Positions 7,167-13,460 of a stretch of 13,460 bases of DNA are shown here, one piece after another. Source of the DNA: Bacteroidales bacterium (GTDB taxonomy: Bacteria > Bacteroidota > Bacteroidia > Bacteroidales > UBA3663); contig JAEDEY010000056.1 of NCBI GenBank assembly GCA_016293065.1, positions 1 through 13,460 of the forward strand. The letters run 5' to 3'. Every line of letters begins with the position of its first letter. The first letter of the stretch is position 1. The position numbers were made by a program, and so were the translations under genes. The notes beneath the pieces were generated by a model. The model worked only from the letters and a program-made list of their open reading frames with translations. It was not told where the DNA came from and did no database searches.

Positions 7167-8444
7167 TTGTCATTTGCTCTCTACATAGCGCGACGCATAC
7201 ATTTTTCGAAGGGAGATGAATCCCAGCGAGTGTCACCACCTGCTATTCGCATTGCCATCGCAGGCATTGCCATCGGCTTGGTGGTGATGATTTTATCGGT
7301 CGCTATCGTAGTGGGGTTCAAGAAAGAGATCCGAGAGAAAGCAATCGGCTTCGGAGGTCACCTGCAGATACATGCCATGACCAGTAACAAGACCTACGAA
7401 ACCGAACCGATTTGCATCGACGACTCTCTCATGAAAGCCATCGGCAAAGTCGAAGGCATCACCAGCATAAAACGCTATACCACCAAGCCTGCCGTACTCA
7501 AGACCAGCAACGATTTCCTTGCCGTCGTAATCAAAGGGCAAGACGAGGTTGATGCTGACTCGTTTTTCGGCAGAAACCTCAAAGAAGGCTCTTTGCCTGA
7601 AACAGATCGCGACATACTCGTATCGCGAGACATTGCCGACAAGATGATGCTCAAGGTCGGTGACAAGGTAAGGGTTTATTTCATACGCTCCGACCAGAAT
7701 GTCAATCAGTTTCAGTTTGGTGGTGCCGACCTCTCGATCAAGACGCGACAGCTGAACATCACGGGTATCTACTCGTCGCACTTCAACGAATACGACAAGA
7801 TGATGATAGTAGGAAGCTTGCCGATGCTACAGGAATGTAATGGCTGGGACAGTGACATGGCAAGCGGTCTTGAAATCAACATTGCCGACTTCTCAGAACT
7901 CGACGACAGATGCTACGACCTCATCTTTGCCATCAATGCCATGCACGACCGTCGAGGCACGGCTTTTCATGTCCAAACCATCACTCAGCTCAACCCTCAG
8001 GTTTTCAGCTGGCTTGACCTCTTGGACACCAATGTGTGGGTCATCCTCATACTCATGGTCACCGTGGCATCATTCACCATGATTAGCGGATTGCTCATCA
8101 TCATCCTCGAACGAACAAGCATGATAGGCATCCTCAAGTCGATGGGGTGCTCGAACTATCAGTTGCGCAAGGTGTTCCTCTATGTCGCCACTTTCCTGAT
8201 TGCCAAAGGTCTTGTGATAGGCAATATCGTCGGCATAGGGTTTTGTATGATACAACACTATTTCCACATCATTAAGCTTGACCCCGAGAGCTACTATCTC
8301 GAGTGGGTACCTGTTTCGGCCGGTTTCCTCGAAATCCTTGCCATCAACATCGGCACTGTCATCATTGCCCTGTTAGTGCTCATTGTGCCCTCGGCTTTGG
8401 TGGCCAACATCAGCCCCGTGAAAGCTATTGCGCAACAAGGGTAA
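7167..8444 (+). CDS. ABC transporter permease, LolC/LolE (FtsX-like) type, TTG start
   Basis: Inner-membrane permease of the MacB/LolCE superfamily, 425 residues. Predicted layout: first span about 27-51 (IRIAIAGIAIGLVVMILSVAI), a large periplasmic domain about 52-285, then three spans at about 289-313, 336-358 and 387-411. The FtsX domain carries the cytoplasmic coupling segment LERTSMIGILKSMGCSNYQLRKVF and the closing SPVKAIAQQG. Family members of this architecture extract lipoproteins from the inner membrane for Lol transport, but the ATPase partner is not in this window, so the substrate is inferred. The reading frame opens only after a stop at 7140-7142 and has no ATG until residue 41; the TTG at 7167 gives the expected N-terminus (SFALYIARR). 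It lies 49 bases behind the aminotransferase and 24 bases before the ammonia-lyase. Confidence 0.88.
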   Translation: MSFALYIARRIHFSKGDESQRVSPPAIRIAIAGIAIGLVVMILSVAIVVGFKKEIREKAIGFGGHLQIHAMTSNKTYETEPICIDDSLMKAIGKVEGITSIKRYTTKPAVLKTSNDFLAVVIKGQDEVDADSFFGRNLKEGSLPETDRDILVSRDIADKMMLKVGDKVRVYFIRSDQNVNQFQFGGADLSIKTRQLNITGIYSSHFNEYDKMMIVGSLPMLQECNGWDSDMASGLEINIADFSELDDRCYDLIFAINAMHDRRGTAFHVQTITQLNPQVFSWLDLLDTNVWVILILMVTVASFTMISGLLIIILERTSMIGILKSMGCSNYQLRKVFLYVATFLIAKGLVIGNIVGIGFCMIQHYFHIIKLDPESYYLEWVPVSAGFLEILAINIGTVIIALLVLIVPSALVANISPVKAIAQQG

Positions 8445-8468
8445 GTATTATCTCAAAATAACGGAACT

Positions 8469-9677
8469 ATGAAATCAATCAAAGAGCTATATAGAATTGG
8501 CATGGGGCCTTCGAGCAGTCACACCATGGGGCCACGCAAGGCAGCCGAGATTTTTCTTGGCAAACACCCTGAGGCAACAGCCTTCGAGGTGACTCTATAC
8601 GGCAGTTTGGGAGCAACAGGCAAAGGACACATGACCGACGTTGCCATTCTCGACGTGTTACATGCCCATACCCCTGACGTGACAATAATATGGGAGCCAA
8701 AGACATTCCTTCCCTTCCACCCTAATGGCATGAAATATTGCGCAATCGATGCAAAAGGCACCCGTTCTGACGAATGGATAGTATATAGCATTGGCGGAGG
8801 TGCATTGACAGAAGAGGGAACAAGCACCATCGAGACACCAGACATCTATTCAATGAACTCCATGACCGAGATACTGCTCTGGTGCGAGAAGACAGGTCGA
8901 AGCTATTGGGAATATGTCGAAGAATGTGAAGGTCAGGAGATATGGGACTATCTGCGTGAGGTATGGAAGGTGATGAAGGCTGCCGTCGAACGAGGTCTCG
9001 ACAACGAAGGAGTGCTCCCTGGCCCGCTCAACCTGCGCCGCAAGGCTTCGGCATATTTCATCAAGGCATCAGGTTTTCAGGCAAACCTTCGCAGCCGAGG
9101 ACTGGTGTTCTCTTACGCCCTTGCCGTGAGCGAAGAGAATGCGTCTGGCGGGGTGATTGTCACGGCACCTACCTGCGGTTCGTGCGGAGTTCTGCCAGCT
9201 GTGCTCTATCACCTTCAGAAGACCCGCGAATTCAGCGAGATGCGAATACTCCGCGCGTTGGCAACAGCAGGTCTCGTAGGCAATGTGGTAAAGACCAATG
9301 CGTCAATATCAGGTGCAGAAGTCGGTTGTCAAGGCGAGGTCGGTGTGGCATGTGCCATGGCTGCCGCCGCTGCAAACCAGCTGTTTGGAGGCAGTCCTGC
9401 ACAGATTGAGTATTCGGCTGAGATGGGTCTTGAGCACCATCTTGGAATGACATGCGACCCAGTGTGTGGACTTGTTCAGATTCCATGCATCGAACGTAAT
9501 GCCTATGCGGCTGCACGAGCTCTCGACTCAAATATTTATGCGACTTTCACAGATGGCACTCATCGCGTATCGTTCGATAAGGTCGTTGAGGTCATGAAGG
9601 AGACTGGTCATGACTTGCCTTCTCTATATAAGGAAACAAGCGAAGGTGGCTTGGCTAAAGACTACGAGCAGATGTAA
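8469..9677 (+). CDS. sdaA: L-serine ammonia-lyase, iron-sulfur dependent, single chain
   Basis: Converts L-serine to pyruvate and ammonia in the cytoplasm with an oxygen-sensitive [4Fe-4S] cluster rather than PLP. The 402-residue chain fuses both halves found as separate subunits in some Gram-positives. The beta half begins with the substrate-contact motif GMGPSSSHTMGP; the alpha half starts near residue 150 and contains SGGVIVTAPTCGSCGVLPA. Cluster cysteines are C287 (AEVGCQGEVG), C329 (GMTCDP) and C340 (GLVQIPC); their spacing of 42 and 11 residues matches, as I recall it, the three cluster cysteines of the Legionella enzyme. The length is slightly shorter than the roughly 455 residues of the proteobacterial enzymes, mainly in the beta domain. 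Third gene of the operon; its stop codon sits in an 8-base repeat array leading into mutS2. Confidence 0.95.
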   Translation: MKSIKELYRIGMGPSSSHTMGPRKAAEIFLGKHPEATAFEVTLYGSLGATGKGHMTDVAILDVLHAHTPDVTIIWEPKTFLPFHPNGMKYCAIDAKGTRSDEWIVYSIGGGALTEEGTSTIETPDIYSMNSMTEILLWCEKTGRSYWEYVEECEGQEIWDYLREVWKVMKAAVERGLDNEGVLPGPLNLRRKASAYFIKASGFQANLRSRGLVFSYALAVSEENASGGVIVTAPTCGSCGVLPAVLYHLQKTREFSEMRILRALATAGLVGNVVKTNASISGAEVGCQGEVGVACAMAAAAANQLFGGSPAQIEYSAEMGLEHHLGMTCDPVCGLVQIPCIERNAYAAARALDSNIYATFTDGTHRVSFDKVVEVMKETGHDLPSLYKETSEGGLAKDYEQM

Positions 9678-9710
9678 AGACTTTAAGATGTTTAGGTATT
9701 AAGATGTTTT
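9671..9710 (+). repeat. Degenerate 8-base tandem repeat bridging the sdaA stop and mutS2 start
   Basis: Five octamers in phase: GATGTAAA, GACTTTAA, GATGTTTA, GGTATTAA, GATGTTTT. The first holds the sdaA stop codon (TAA 9675-9677) and the last holds the mutS2 start codon (ATG 9704-9706), so the whole 26-base spacer is repeat. Same unit length and consensus as the array at 7111-7150. Two further similar units (AATGTTTA, GGATATAA) lie at 12182-12197 just before the mutS2 terminator. Confidence 0.62.
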
Positions 9711-12160
9711 ATCCTGATAATTTTGAAACTAAACTTGGATTCGACAAGATCCGCACAATGCTGAAAGGGGCAGTGTTATGTCCTTTGGGGTCGGCACGCA
9801 TCGACCAGATGAAGTTCATGACCAAACGCAGCGACATCGAGTATGAGCTCGCATTGGTCAAAGAGATGATCGAGATCATGCAGGAAAGCAAGACCCCGAT
9901 GCCTACCGATGGATTCTTCGACCTTACCGAACAACTTAAGCGTCTGCGTTTGCATGGCACTTTTCTTGAAGCCGACGATTTGTTCAACCTGCGTCGTTCG
10001 CTTGGAGCTATCATCGACCTTGTGAAGTTTTTCAACCCAAAAGAAGAGGAAGGGCGCAAGACTTTTCCGCTGATGAAAGCTATCACCACCGATGTGATGG
10101 TCTTCCCTGACCTGTGCCGCAAGATTGACCGCACTCTCACTCCTACTGGCGAAATCAAGGACAATGCTTCGCCAGCTCTTGCCGACATCCGTCGTCAGCT
10201 TGCAAACACCATGAGCAGCATATCGCGTCTGCTTAACAACATATTACGTTCGGCTCAGAGCGATGGTATTGTCGATAAAGACGTCACGCCAACCATGCGT
10301 GACGGACGACTCGTGATACCCATCCTTCCGTCCAACAAACGAAAGATACGCGGCATCGTGCACGACGAGTCGGCAACAGGCAAGACACTCTATGTCGAGC
10401 CGGCAGAGGTGGTAGATGCCAACAACCGAATACGCGAACTTGAAGGCGAGGAACGGCAGGAAATCATCCGAATCCTCACAGCCATCGCCAACGAGACACG
10501 TCCGATGCTGCCCGACATCATGGCTAGCTTCGATTTCATGGCGACAGTCGATTTCGTACGAGCCAAAGCAAAGTTTGCCGAACGGATCGAGGCTACGGTG
10601 CCTCAGATGTCGAACGACGGCTCTCTCGACTGGATTCATGCCAAGCATCCACTATTATTTATAAGGTATAAGAACGAAGGCAAGGCAAGCGAAATCGTGC
10701 CTCTTGACATCATGCTCGACCGCCGCAATCAGCGTATCGTGCTCATCTCTGGTCCTAATGCAGGCGGAAAGTCGGTGTGCCTTGAGACTCTCGGATTGCT
10801 GCAATATATGCTGCAATGCGGATTGGCAATACCTGTGGCTAAAAACTCTCTGTGCTCCATCTTCGACCATATCTTCATCGACATCGGCGACGAACAAAGC
10901 ATCGACAATGACCTCTCGACCTATTCGAGCCACCTTCAGAATATGAAGTTCTTTGTGCGCAATGCCACCAAACGCACCCTCATCCTCATAGATGAGTTTG
11001 GCAGTGGCACAGAACCTCAGATTGGAGGAGCCATTGCACAGGCATTGCTCGGCAAATTCAACGAATCCAAGGTAAATGGTGTCATCACCACCCATTTCAC
11101 CAATCTTAAGCATTTTGCCGAAGAGACACAAGGCATAGTCAATGGCGCAATGCTATACGACCGCAACGGACTTCGCCCTTTGTTCAAGCTTGAGATTGGC
11201 CACCCTGGAAGTTCGTTTGCCATTGAGATCGCCCACAAGATAGGCTTGCCTCAAGACGTGATCGAGACGGCAAAGACCATTGTAGGAAGCGACTATGTCA
11301 ATATGGACAAGTACCTGCAGGATATCAGCCGCGACAAGCGATACTGGGAACAGAAACGTCAGAAGATACATCAGCAGGAGAAAGACCTCGAAGAACGTAT
11401 AGCCAAAGCCGAAGAGAAAGCCAGCGAACTTAAGAACAAACGTCAGGAAGTGCTTCAGAAAGCTCGAGACGAGGCAGCTGCATTGCTCAAAGAGGCCAAT
11501 TCTCGCATCGAACGCACTATCAAGGACATCAAGGAAGCGCAAGCCGAACGAGAAGCGACACGCTCGATACGAAAGAATCTGGAAACTTTCAAAGAGCAGA
11601 TAGTGAACAAAGCCGGAGAGAAGCCCGAGTCGAAGAAAAAGGCCGCAAACGCTAAGGACAAGCAAGAAGAAGTTCCTCAACGTCCATTCCTTGTGGGCGA
11701 CAATGTGCGACTCAAGGGACAGACAACCATCGGACAGATCGTGTCGGTCAATGGCCGGCAATGCCAGGTCGCATTCGGTATGATCCGAACCAATCTCGAC
11801 TTGTCACGACTGGAACATGTCAGTCGCTCTCAAATCAGGCAGGAAGCACAAAACAGCATCGTCGGCGGTATTCATGACCCAAGCGTGAGCGACGAAATAC
11901 GCCAGCGACGACTAAACTTCAAACACGAAATCGACCTGCGCGGGATGCGTGCCGACGAAGCTCTTTCGGCAGTCACCCTCTTCATCGATGATGCCATGCT
12001 CCTCGATATAAGTCAAGTGCGCATACTTCATGGCACTGGTACCGGAGCTTTGCGTCAGGCGATACGCACCTACCTCTCCTCACTCAAAGGGTCGGTCAAC
12101 TTCCACGACGAACATGTGCAGTTTGGAGGTGCAGGTGTGACTGTGGTCGAGATACTGTAA
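9704..12160 (+). CDS. mutS2: Endonuclease MutS2
   Basis: MutS-family ATPase of 818 residues without the mismatch-recognition domain. Family members suppress homologous recombination (Helicobacter, Thermus) or rescue collided ribosomes (Bacillus). Domains in order: clamp/lever region about 1-300; ATPase with Walker A GPNAGGKS (350-357, K356), Walker B LILIDEFGSGTE (D430-E431) and the later TTHFTNLK; a long charged coiled coil about 520-630; a lysine-rich linker about 630-655; a small beta-rich segment around VGDNVRLKGQTTIGQIVSVNG; and a C-terminal Smr nuclease domain from HEIDLRGMR (H741) through ILHGTGTGALR. All expected motifs are intact and the length is typical. It is the last gene of its operon, followed by a hairpin terminator. 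Its ATG lies inside an 8-base repeat unit; there is no Shine-Dalgarno site. Confidence 0.96.
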   Translation: MFYPDNFETKLGFDKIRTMLKGAVLCPLGSARIDQMKFMTKRSDIEYELALVKEMIEIMQESKTPMPTDGFFDLTEQLKRLRLHGTFLEADDLFNLRRSLGAIIDLVKFFNPKEEEGRKTFPLMKAITTDVMVFPDLCRKIDRTLTPTGEIKDNASPALADIRRQLANTMSSISRLLNNILRSAQSDGIVDKDVTPTMRDGRLVIPILPSNKRKIRGIVHDESATGKTLYVEPAEVVDANNRIRELEGEERQEIIRILTAIANETRPMLPDIMASFDFMATVDFVRAKAKFAERIEATVPQMSNDGSLDWIHAKHPLLFIRYKNEGKASEIVPLDIMLDRRNQRIVLISGPNAGGKSVCLETLGLLQYMLQCGLAIPVAKNSLCSIFDHIFIDIGDEQSIDNDLSTYSSHLQNMKFFVRNATKRTLILIDEFGSGTEPQIGGAIAQALLGKFNESKVNGVITTHFTNLKHFAEETQGIVNGAMLYDRNGLRPLFKLEIGHPGSSFAIEIAHKIGLPQDVIETAKTIVGSDYVNMDKYLQDISRDKRYWEQKRQKIHQQEKDLEERIAKAEEKASELKNKRQEVLQKARDEAAALLKEANSRIERTIKDIKEAQAEREATRSIRKNLETFKEQIVNKAGEKPESKKKAANAKDKQEEVPQRPFLVGDNVRLKGQTTIGQIVSVNGRQCQVAFGMIRTNLDLSRLEHVSRSQIRQEAQNSIVGGIHDPSVSDEIRQRRLNFKHEIDLRGMRADEALSAVTLFIDDAMLLDISQVRILHGTGTGALRQAIRTYLSSLKGSVNFHDEHVQFGGAGVTVVEIL

Positions 12161-12195
12161 CCTGTTAATTTTTGATTACCCAATGTTTAGGATAT

Positions 12196-12231
12196 AAAAA
12201 AAGGGAGGATCTCGCGATCTGCCCTTTTTTT
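12196..12231 (+). terminator. Bidirectional hairpin terminator after mutS2
   Basis: An A-run, GGG, an A/G mismatch and a G-T pair, then GATC, a TCGC loop, GATC, CCC and a T-run. The stem is flanked by seven A on the left and seven T on the right, so it can stop transcription from either side: mutS2 rightward, and any leftward transcript from the metF side. It starts about 35 bases behind the mutS2 stop. Confidence 0.85.
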
Positions 12232-12249
12232 CTTCTTCATAAGAAGAAA
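12229..12249. other. Perfect 9-bp inverted repeat overlapping the terminator T-run
   Basis: TTTCTTCTT (12229-12237), loop CAT, AAGAAGAAA (12241-12249). The left arm shares its first Ts with the end of the mutS2 terminator tail, so the two hairpins adjoin. No T-run follows directly on the plus strand, so it is not a second classical rightward terminator; read leftward it immediately precedes the terminator stem. Confidence 0.6.
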
Positions 12250-12363
12250 CTTTCAATTACTTTTTCTGTGTTTTTTAATAATTAGAGTATAAGATTTATC
12301 GGTTCTTTTCAGGTTGTGTTATTTAAGGTATCGTGTTATGGTTATGTATCCTTTAAGGTGTTG

Positions 12364-12395
12364 CAAAGATACAGCCATTTTTCGGTCAATACAAA
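12364..12395 (-). promoter_or_regulatory. Orphan leftward Bacteroidota-type promoter
   Basis: On the minus strand TTTG (12392-12395), 20 bases, then TATCTTTG (12364-12371): as good as any promoter in this window and with the same -7 box as the aminotransferase promoter. No leftward gene lies in front of it; the next sequence is the mutS2 terminator and then mutS2 in antisense. Confidence 0.65.
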
Positions 12396-12472
12396 TAAAA
12401 ATGTATGTTTTACAACACAACAACCGATTGCACAGACGTAAATATGCTGAAAAACATATTTTTTTCGGTCAA
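12378..12472 (+). repeat. 12-base direct repeat upstream of metF
   Basis: TTTTTCGGTCAA occurs at 12378-12389 and again at 12461-12472, 83 bases apart. The right copy is part of a possible 8-bp stem (CTGAAAAA with TTTTTCGG). The left copy lies between the two boxes of the orphan promoter. Could be binding sites for a shared regulator; the sequence around the copies is not similar. Confidence 0.45.
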
Positions 12473-12486
12473 AATGGTAGTTGTTT

Positions 12487-12507
12487 GGCAAAAAATTGCC
12501 ATATTTG
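12487..12507 (+). promoter_or_regulatory. Possible metF promoter with adjacent inverted repeat
   Basis: CATATTTG at 12500-12507 fits the -7 box TAnnTTTG in all but its first base, and would give a leader of about 20 bases to the metF ATG. There is no proper TTTG 19-21 bases before it. Overlapping it is an inverted repeat GGCAA-AAAA-TTGCC (12487-12500, 6 bp if the outer T-A is counted), which could be a regulator site. A weak -35-type element plus an operator would suit a regulated methionine gene, but this is inference. Confidence 0.4.
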
Positions 12508-12531
12508 TATGTAAAATAAACAAAAACAGAT

Positions 12532-13460
12532 ATGAGTGTAGCCGAATTTCTCAATTCTCAGCACGAGACAGCTTTCTCGTTCGAAGTACTTCCCCCTGTG
12601 AAGGGACATAGCATAGAACAGATCTATAAGACCATCGACCGTCTGCGTCAGTTCAATCCCGCATATATCAACATCACGACCCACCGCAGTGACTTCATCT
12701 ATCGCGAGAAGGAGCCTGGCATCTACATTCGACAGGAGGAGCGTCATCGTCCCGGCACGGTTGCCATTGCTGCTGCCATTAAGAACAAGTACGACATACC
12801 TACCGTCCCTCACCTCATCTGCAGTGGCTTCACTGCTCAGGAAACCGAATACGAACTGATTGACCTGTCATTTCTCGGCATCATGGATCTGATCCTGCTG
12901 CGCGGTGACAAGTCAAAGGAAGATGCGCGTTTCACACCAATGCCTGGTGGTCTTTCTCATGCCAGCGAACTCTGTTCATTGGTCAACAACTTCAATGCGG
13001 GCAACCTGCTCGACGGAAAGCGCCACGAGATGATCAACGACGTGCCTTTCACTTATGGTGTTGCGGGTTATCCTGAAAAACATGAGGAGGCGATGAACCT
13101 TCAAACCGATCTTGAGGCCTTGAAAAACAAGGTGGCACAAGGAGCAGGATATGTCGTCACACAGATGTTCTTCGACAATCAGAAATATTTCGATTTCGTG
13201 AAGCGTTGCCGCGAAGCAGGCATCACCGTCCCTATCATCCCCGGCATCAAGCCTATCGGTTCACTCAAGCATCTCGATGTATTGCCCAAGACATTCCACA
13301 TCGACTTCCCTGAGCCTCTTGCCAAGGAATTGGCAAAGTGCAAGAGCAACGACGAAGTCAAGCAAGTCGGCATCGAATGGGCAGTGCTCCAATCGAAAGA
13401 ACTGAAAGCAGCCAATGTGCCAAGCATCCACTTCTATTCGATGAACGCAAGCCTTGCCAT
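12532..13460 (+). CDS. metF: Methylenetetrahydrofolate reductase, C-terminus cut by window edge
   Basis: Flavoenzyme that reduces 5,10-methylene-tetrahydrofolate to 5-methyl-tetrahydrofolate, the methyl donor for methionine synthesis, in the cytoplasm. 309 complete codons are present and the frame is open at the edge. Motifs: FSFEVLPP with the catalytic glutamate E18 (E28 in E. coli), the NITTHR strand, the FAD-contact LLRGD with D126 (D120 in E. coli), GVAGYPEKHEEA, and VVTQMFFDNQKYFDFVKRC followed by IIPGIKPI. The last visible residues YSMNASLA correspond to the YTLNRAE segment close to the end of the E. coli protein, so only about ten residues are probably missing. Start chosen at the ATG giving the family N-terminus. 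It begins a new unit beyond the mutS2 terminator. Confidence 0.95.
   Translation, partial: MSVAEFLNSQHETAFSFEVLPPVKGHSIEQIYKTIDRLRQFNPAYINITTHRSDFIYREKEPGIYIRQEERHRPGTVAIAAAIKNKYDIPTVPHLICSGFTAQETEYELIDLSFLGIMDLILLRGDKSKEDARFTPMPGGLSHASELCSLVNNFNAGNLLDGKRHEMINDVPFTYGVAGYPEKHEEAMNLQTDLEALKNKVAQGAGYVVTQMFFDNQKYFDFVKRCREAGITVPIIPGIKPIGSLKHLDVLPKTFHIDFPEPLAKELAKCKSNDEVKQVGIEWAVLQSKELKAANVPSIHFYSMNASLA

Larger units (their letters stand above)
12196..12359 (-). ncRNA. Candidate small RNA from an orphan leftward promoter
   Basis: Predicted only from signals. The promoter at 12364-12395 should start a leftward transcript near 12359; the first strong stop is the hairpin at 12231-12196, which on this strand is followed by a run of seven T. 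The result would be a noncoding RNA of about 160 bases: an A/T-rich single-stranded first part, then a 9-bp hairpin (12249-12229), then the terminator stem. It has no convincing reading frame and ends antisense to the 3' end of the mutS2 message. I could not match it to a known Bacteroidales RNA class. Confidence 0.33.
12161..12531. other. 371-base gene-free region between mutS2 and metF
   Basis: A/T-rich and clearly different in base composition from the flanking genes. It holds, left to right, two 8-base repeat units, a bidirectional terminator hairpin, a second hairpin, a perfect leftward promoter with no gene in front of it, a 12-base direct repeat, and a small inverted repeat next to a weak metF -7 box. 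Short open frames here (for example 12314-12514 rightward) have no recognisable content and overlap these signals, so I do not call them. Confidence 0.7.

Noticed and set aside
12187..12240. 17-residue leftward open frame (starting MKKKKRADREI) across the terminator
   Set aside because: It is the reading of the terminator hairpin and its A/T runs; such frames arise often over terminators and there is no independent support for translation.
12299..12469. TCGGT at 12299, 12382 and 12465, spaced exactly 83 bases, as an 83-base tandem duplication
   Set aside because: Comparing the three stretches shows no similarity beyond the 5-12 base cores, so there is no true 83-base repeat unit.
12241..12531. 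SAM-responsive riboswitch upstream of metF
   Set aside because: Methionine genes often carry one, but I see neither the multi-helix SAM-I core nor the compact SAM-II pseudoknot sequence; the longest stems are short and A/T-rich. A covariance search would settle it.
1..13460. Mobile element, phage, toxin-antitoxin, defence system or CRISPR
   Set aside because: All sizeable frames are accounted for by housekeeping, metabolic or lipoprotein genes; no transposase, integrase, terminal inverted repeats or regularly spaced repeats are present.

Overview
This 13.5 kb window reads as chromosomal DNA of a member of the Bacteroidota, most likely order Bacteroidales (Prevotella- or Bacteroides-like; the genus is a guess). 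The strongest evidence is the promoter type. Four gene starts and one orphan site carry the Bacteroidota pattern TTTG, 19-20 bases, then TAnnTTTG, and there are no strong Shine-Dalgarno sites. Lipoprotein leaders and family-specific protein starts (dGTPase, mannonate dehydratase, MutS2, MetF) agree. The gene content is mostly housekeeping and metabolism. I see no phage, insertion sequence, CRISPR array, tRNA or rRNA.

Layout. The left part (1-2138) is read leftward: the first 18 codons of a mannonate dehydratase gene (uxuA, cut by the window edge), preceded in its transcription direction by dgt (dGTP triphosphohydrolase), and before that a tyrosine- and aspartate-rich small lipoprotein of unknown function. 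The lipoprotein and dgt each have their own promoter. A 201-base divergent region (2139-2339) separates the lipoprotein from a rightward pair: a lipoprotein glycoside hydrolase of family 3 and, 12 bases later, the peptidoglycan transglycosylase mltG.

A new promoter at 5828-5859 starts a four-gene rightward operon: a class I aminotransferase, a LolC/E-type ABC permease with a TTG start, the iron-sulfur L-serine ammonia-lyase, and mutS2, ending at a hairpin terminator near 12196-12231. A 371-base gene-free region follows, then metF, which is cut by the right edge about ten residues before its expected end.

Two structures are not explained by the genes. (1) In the 371-base region a perfect promoter points leftward at no gene. 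The bidirectional mutS2 terminator lies about 160 bases downstream of it, which together would define a small RNA. (2) The spacers after the aminotransferase and before mutS2 are built of degenerate 8-base units (GATGTTAA/GGTATTAA type) running in phase through a stop codon and, in the second case, the mutS2 start codon. No complete novel system is evident; these two are the best leads.
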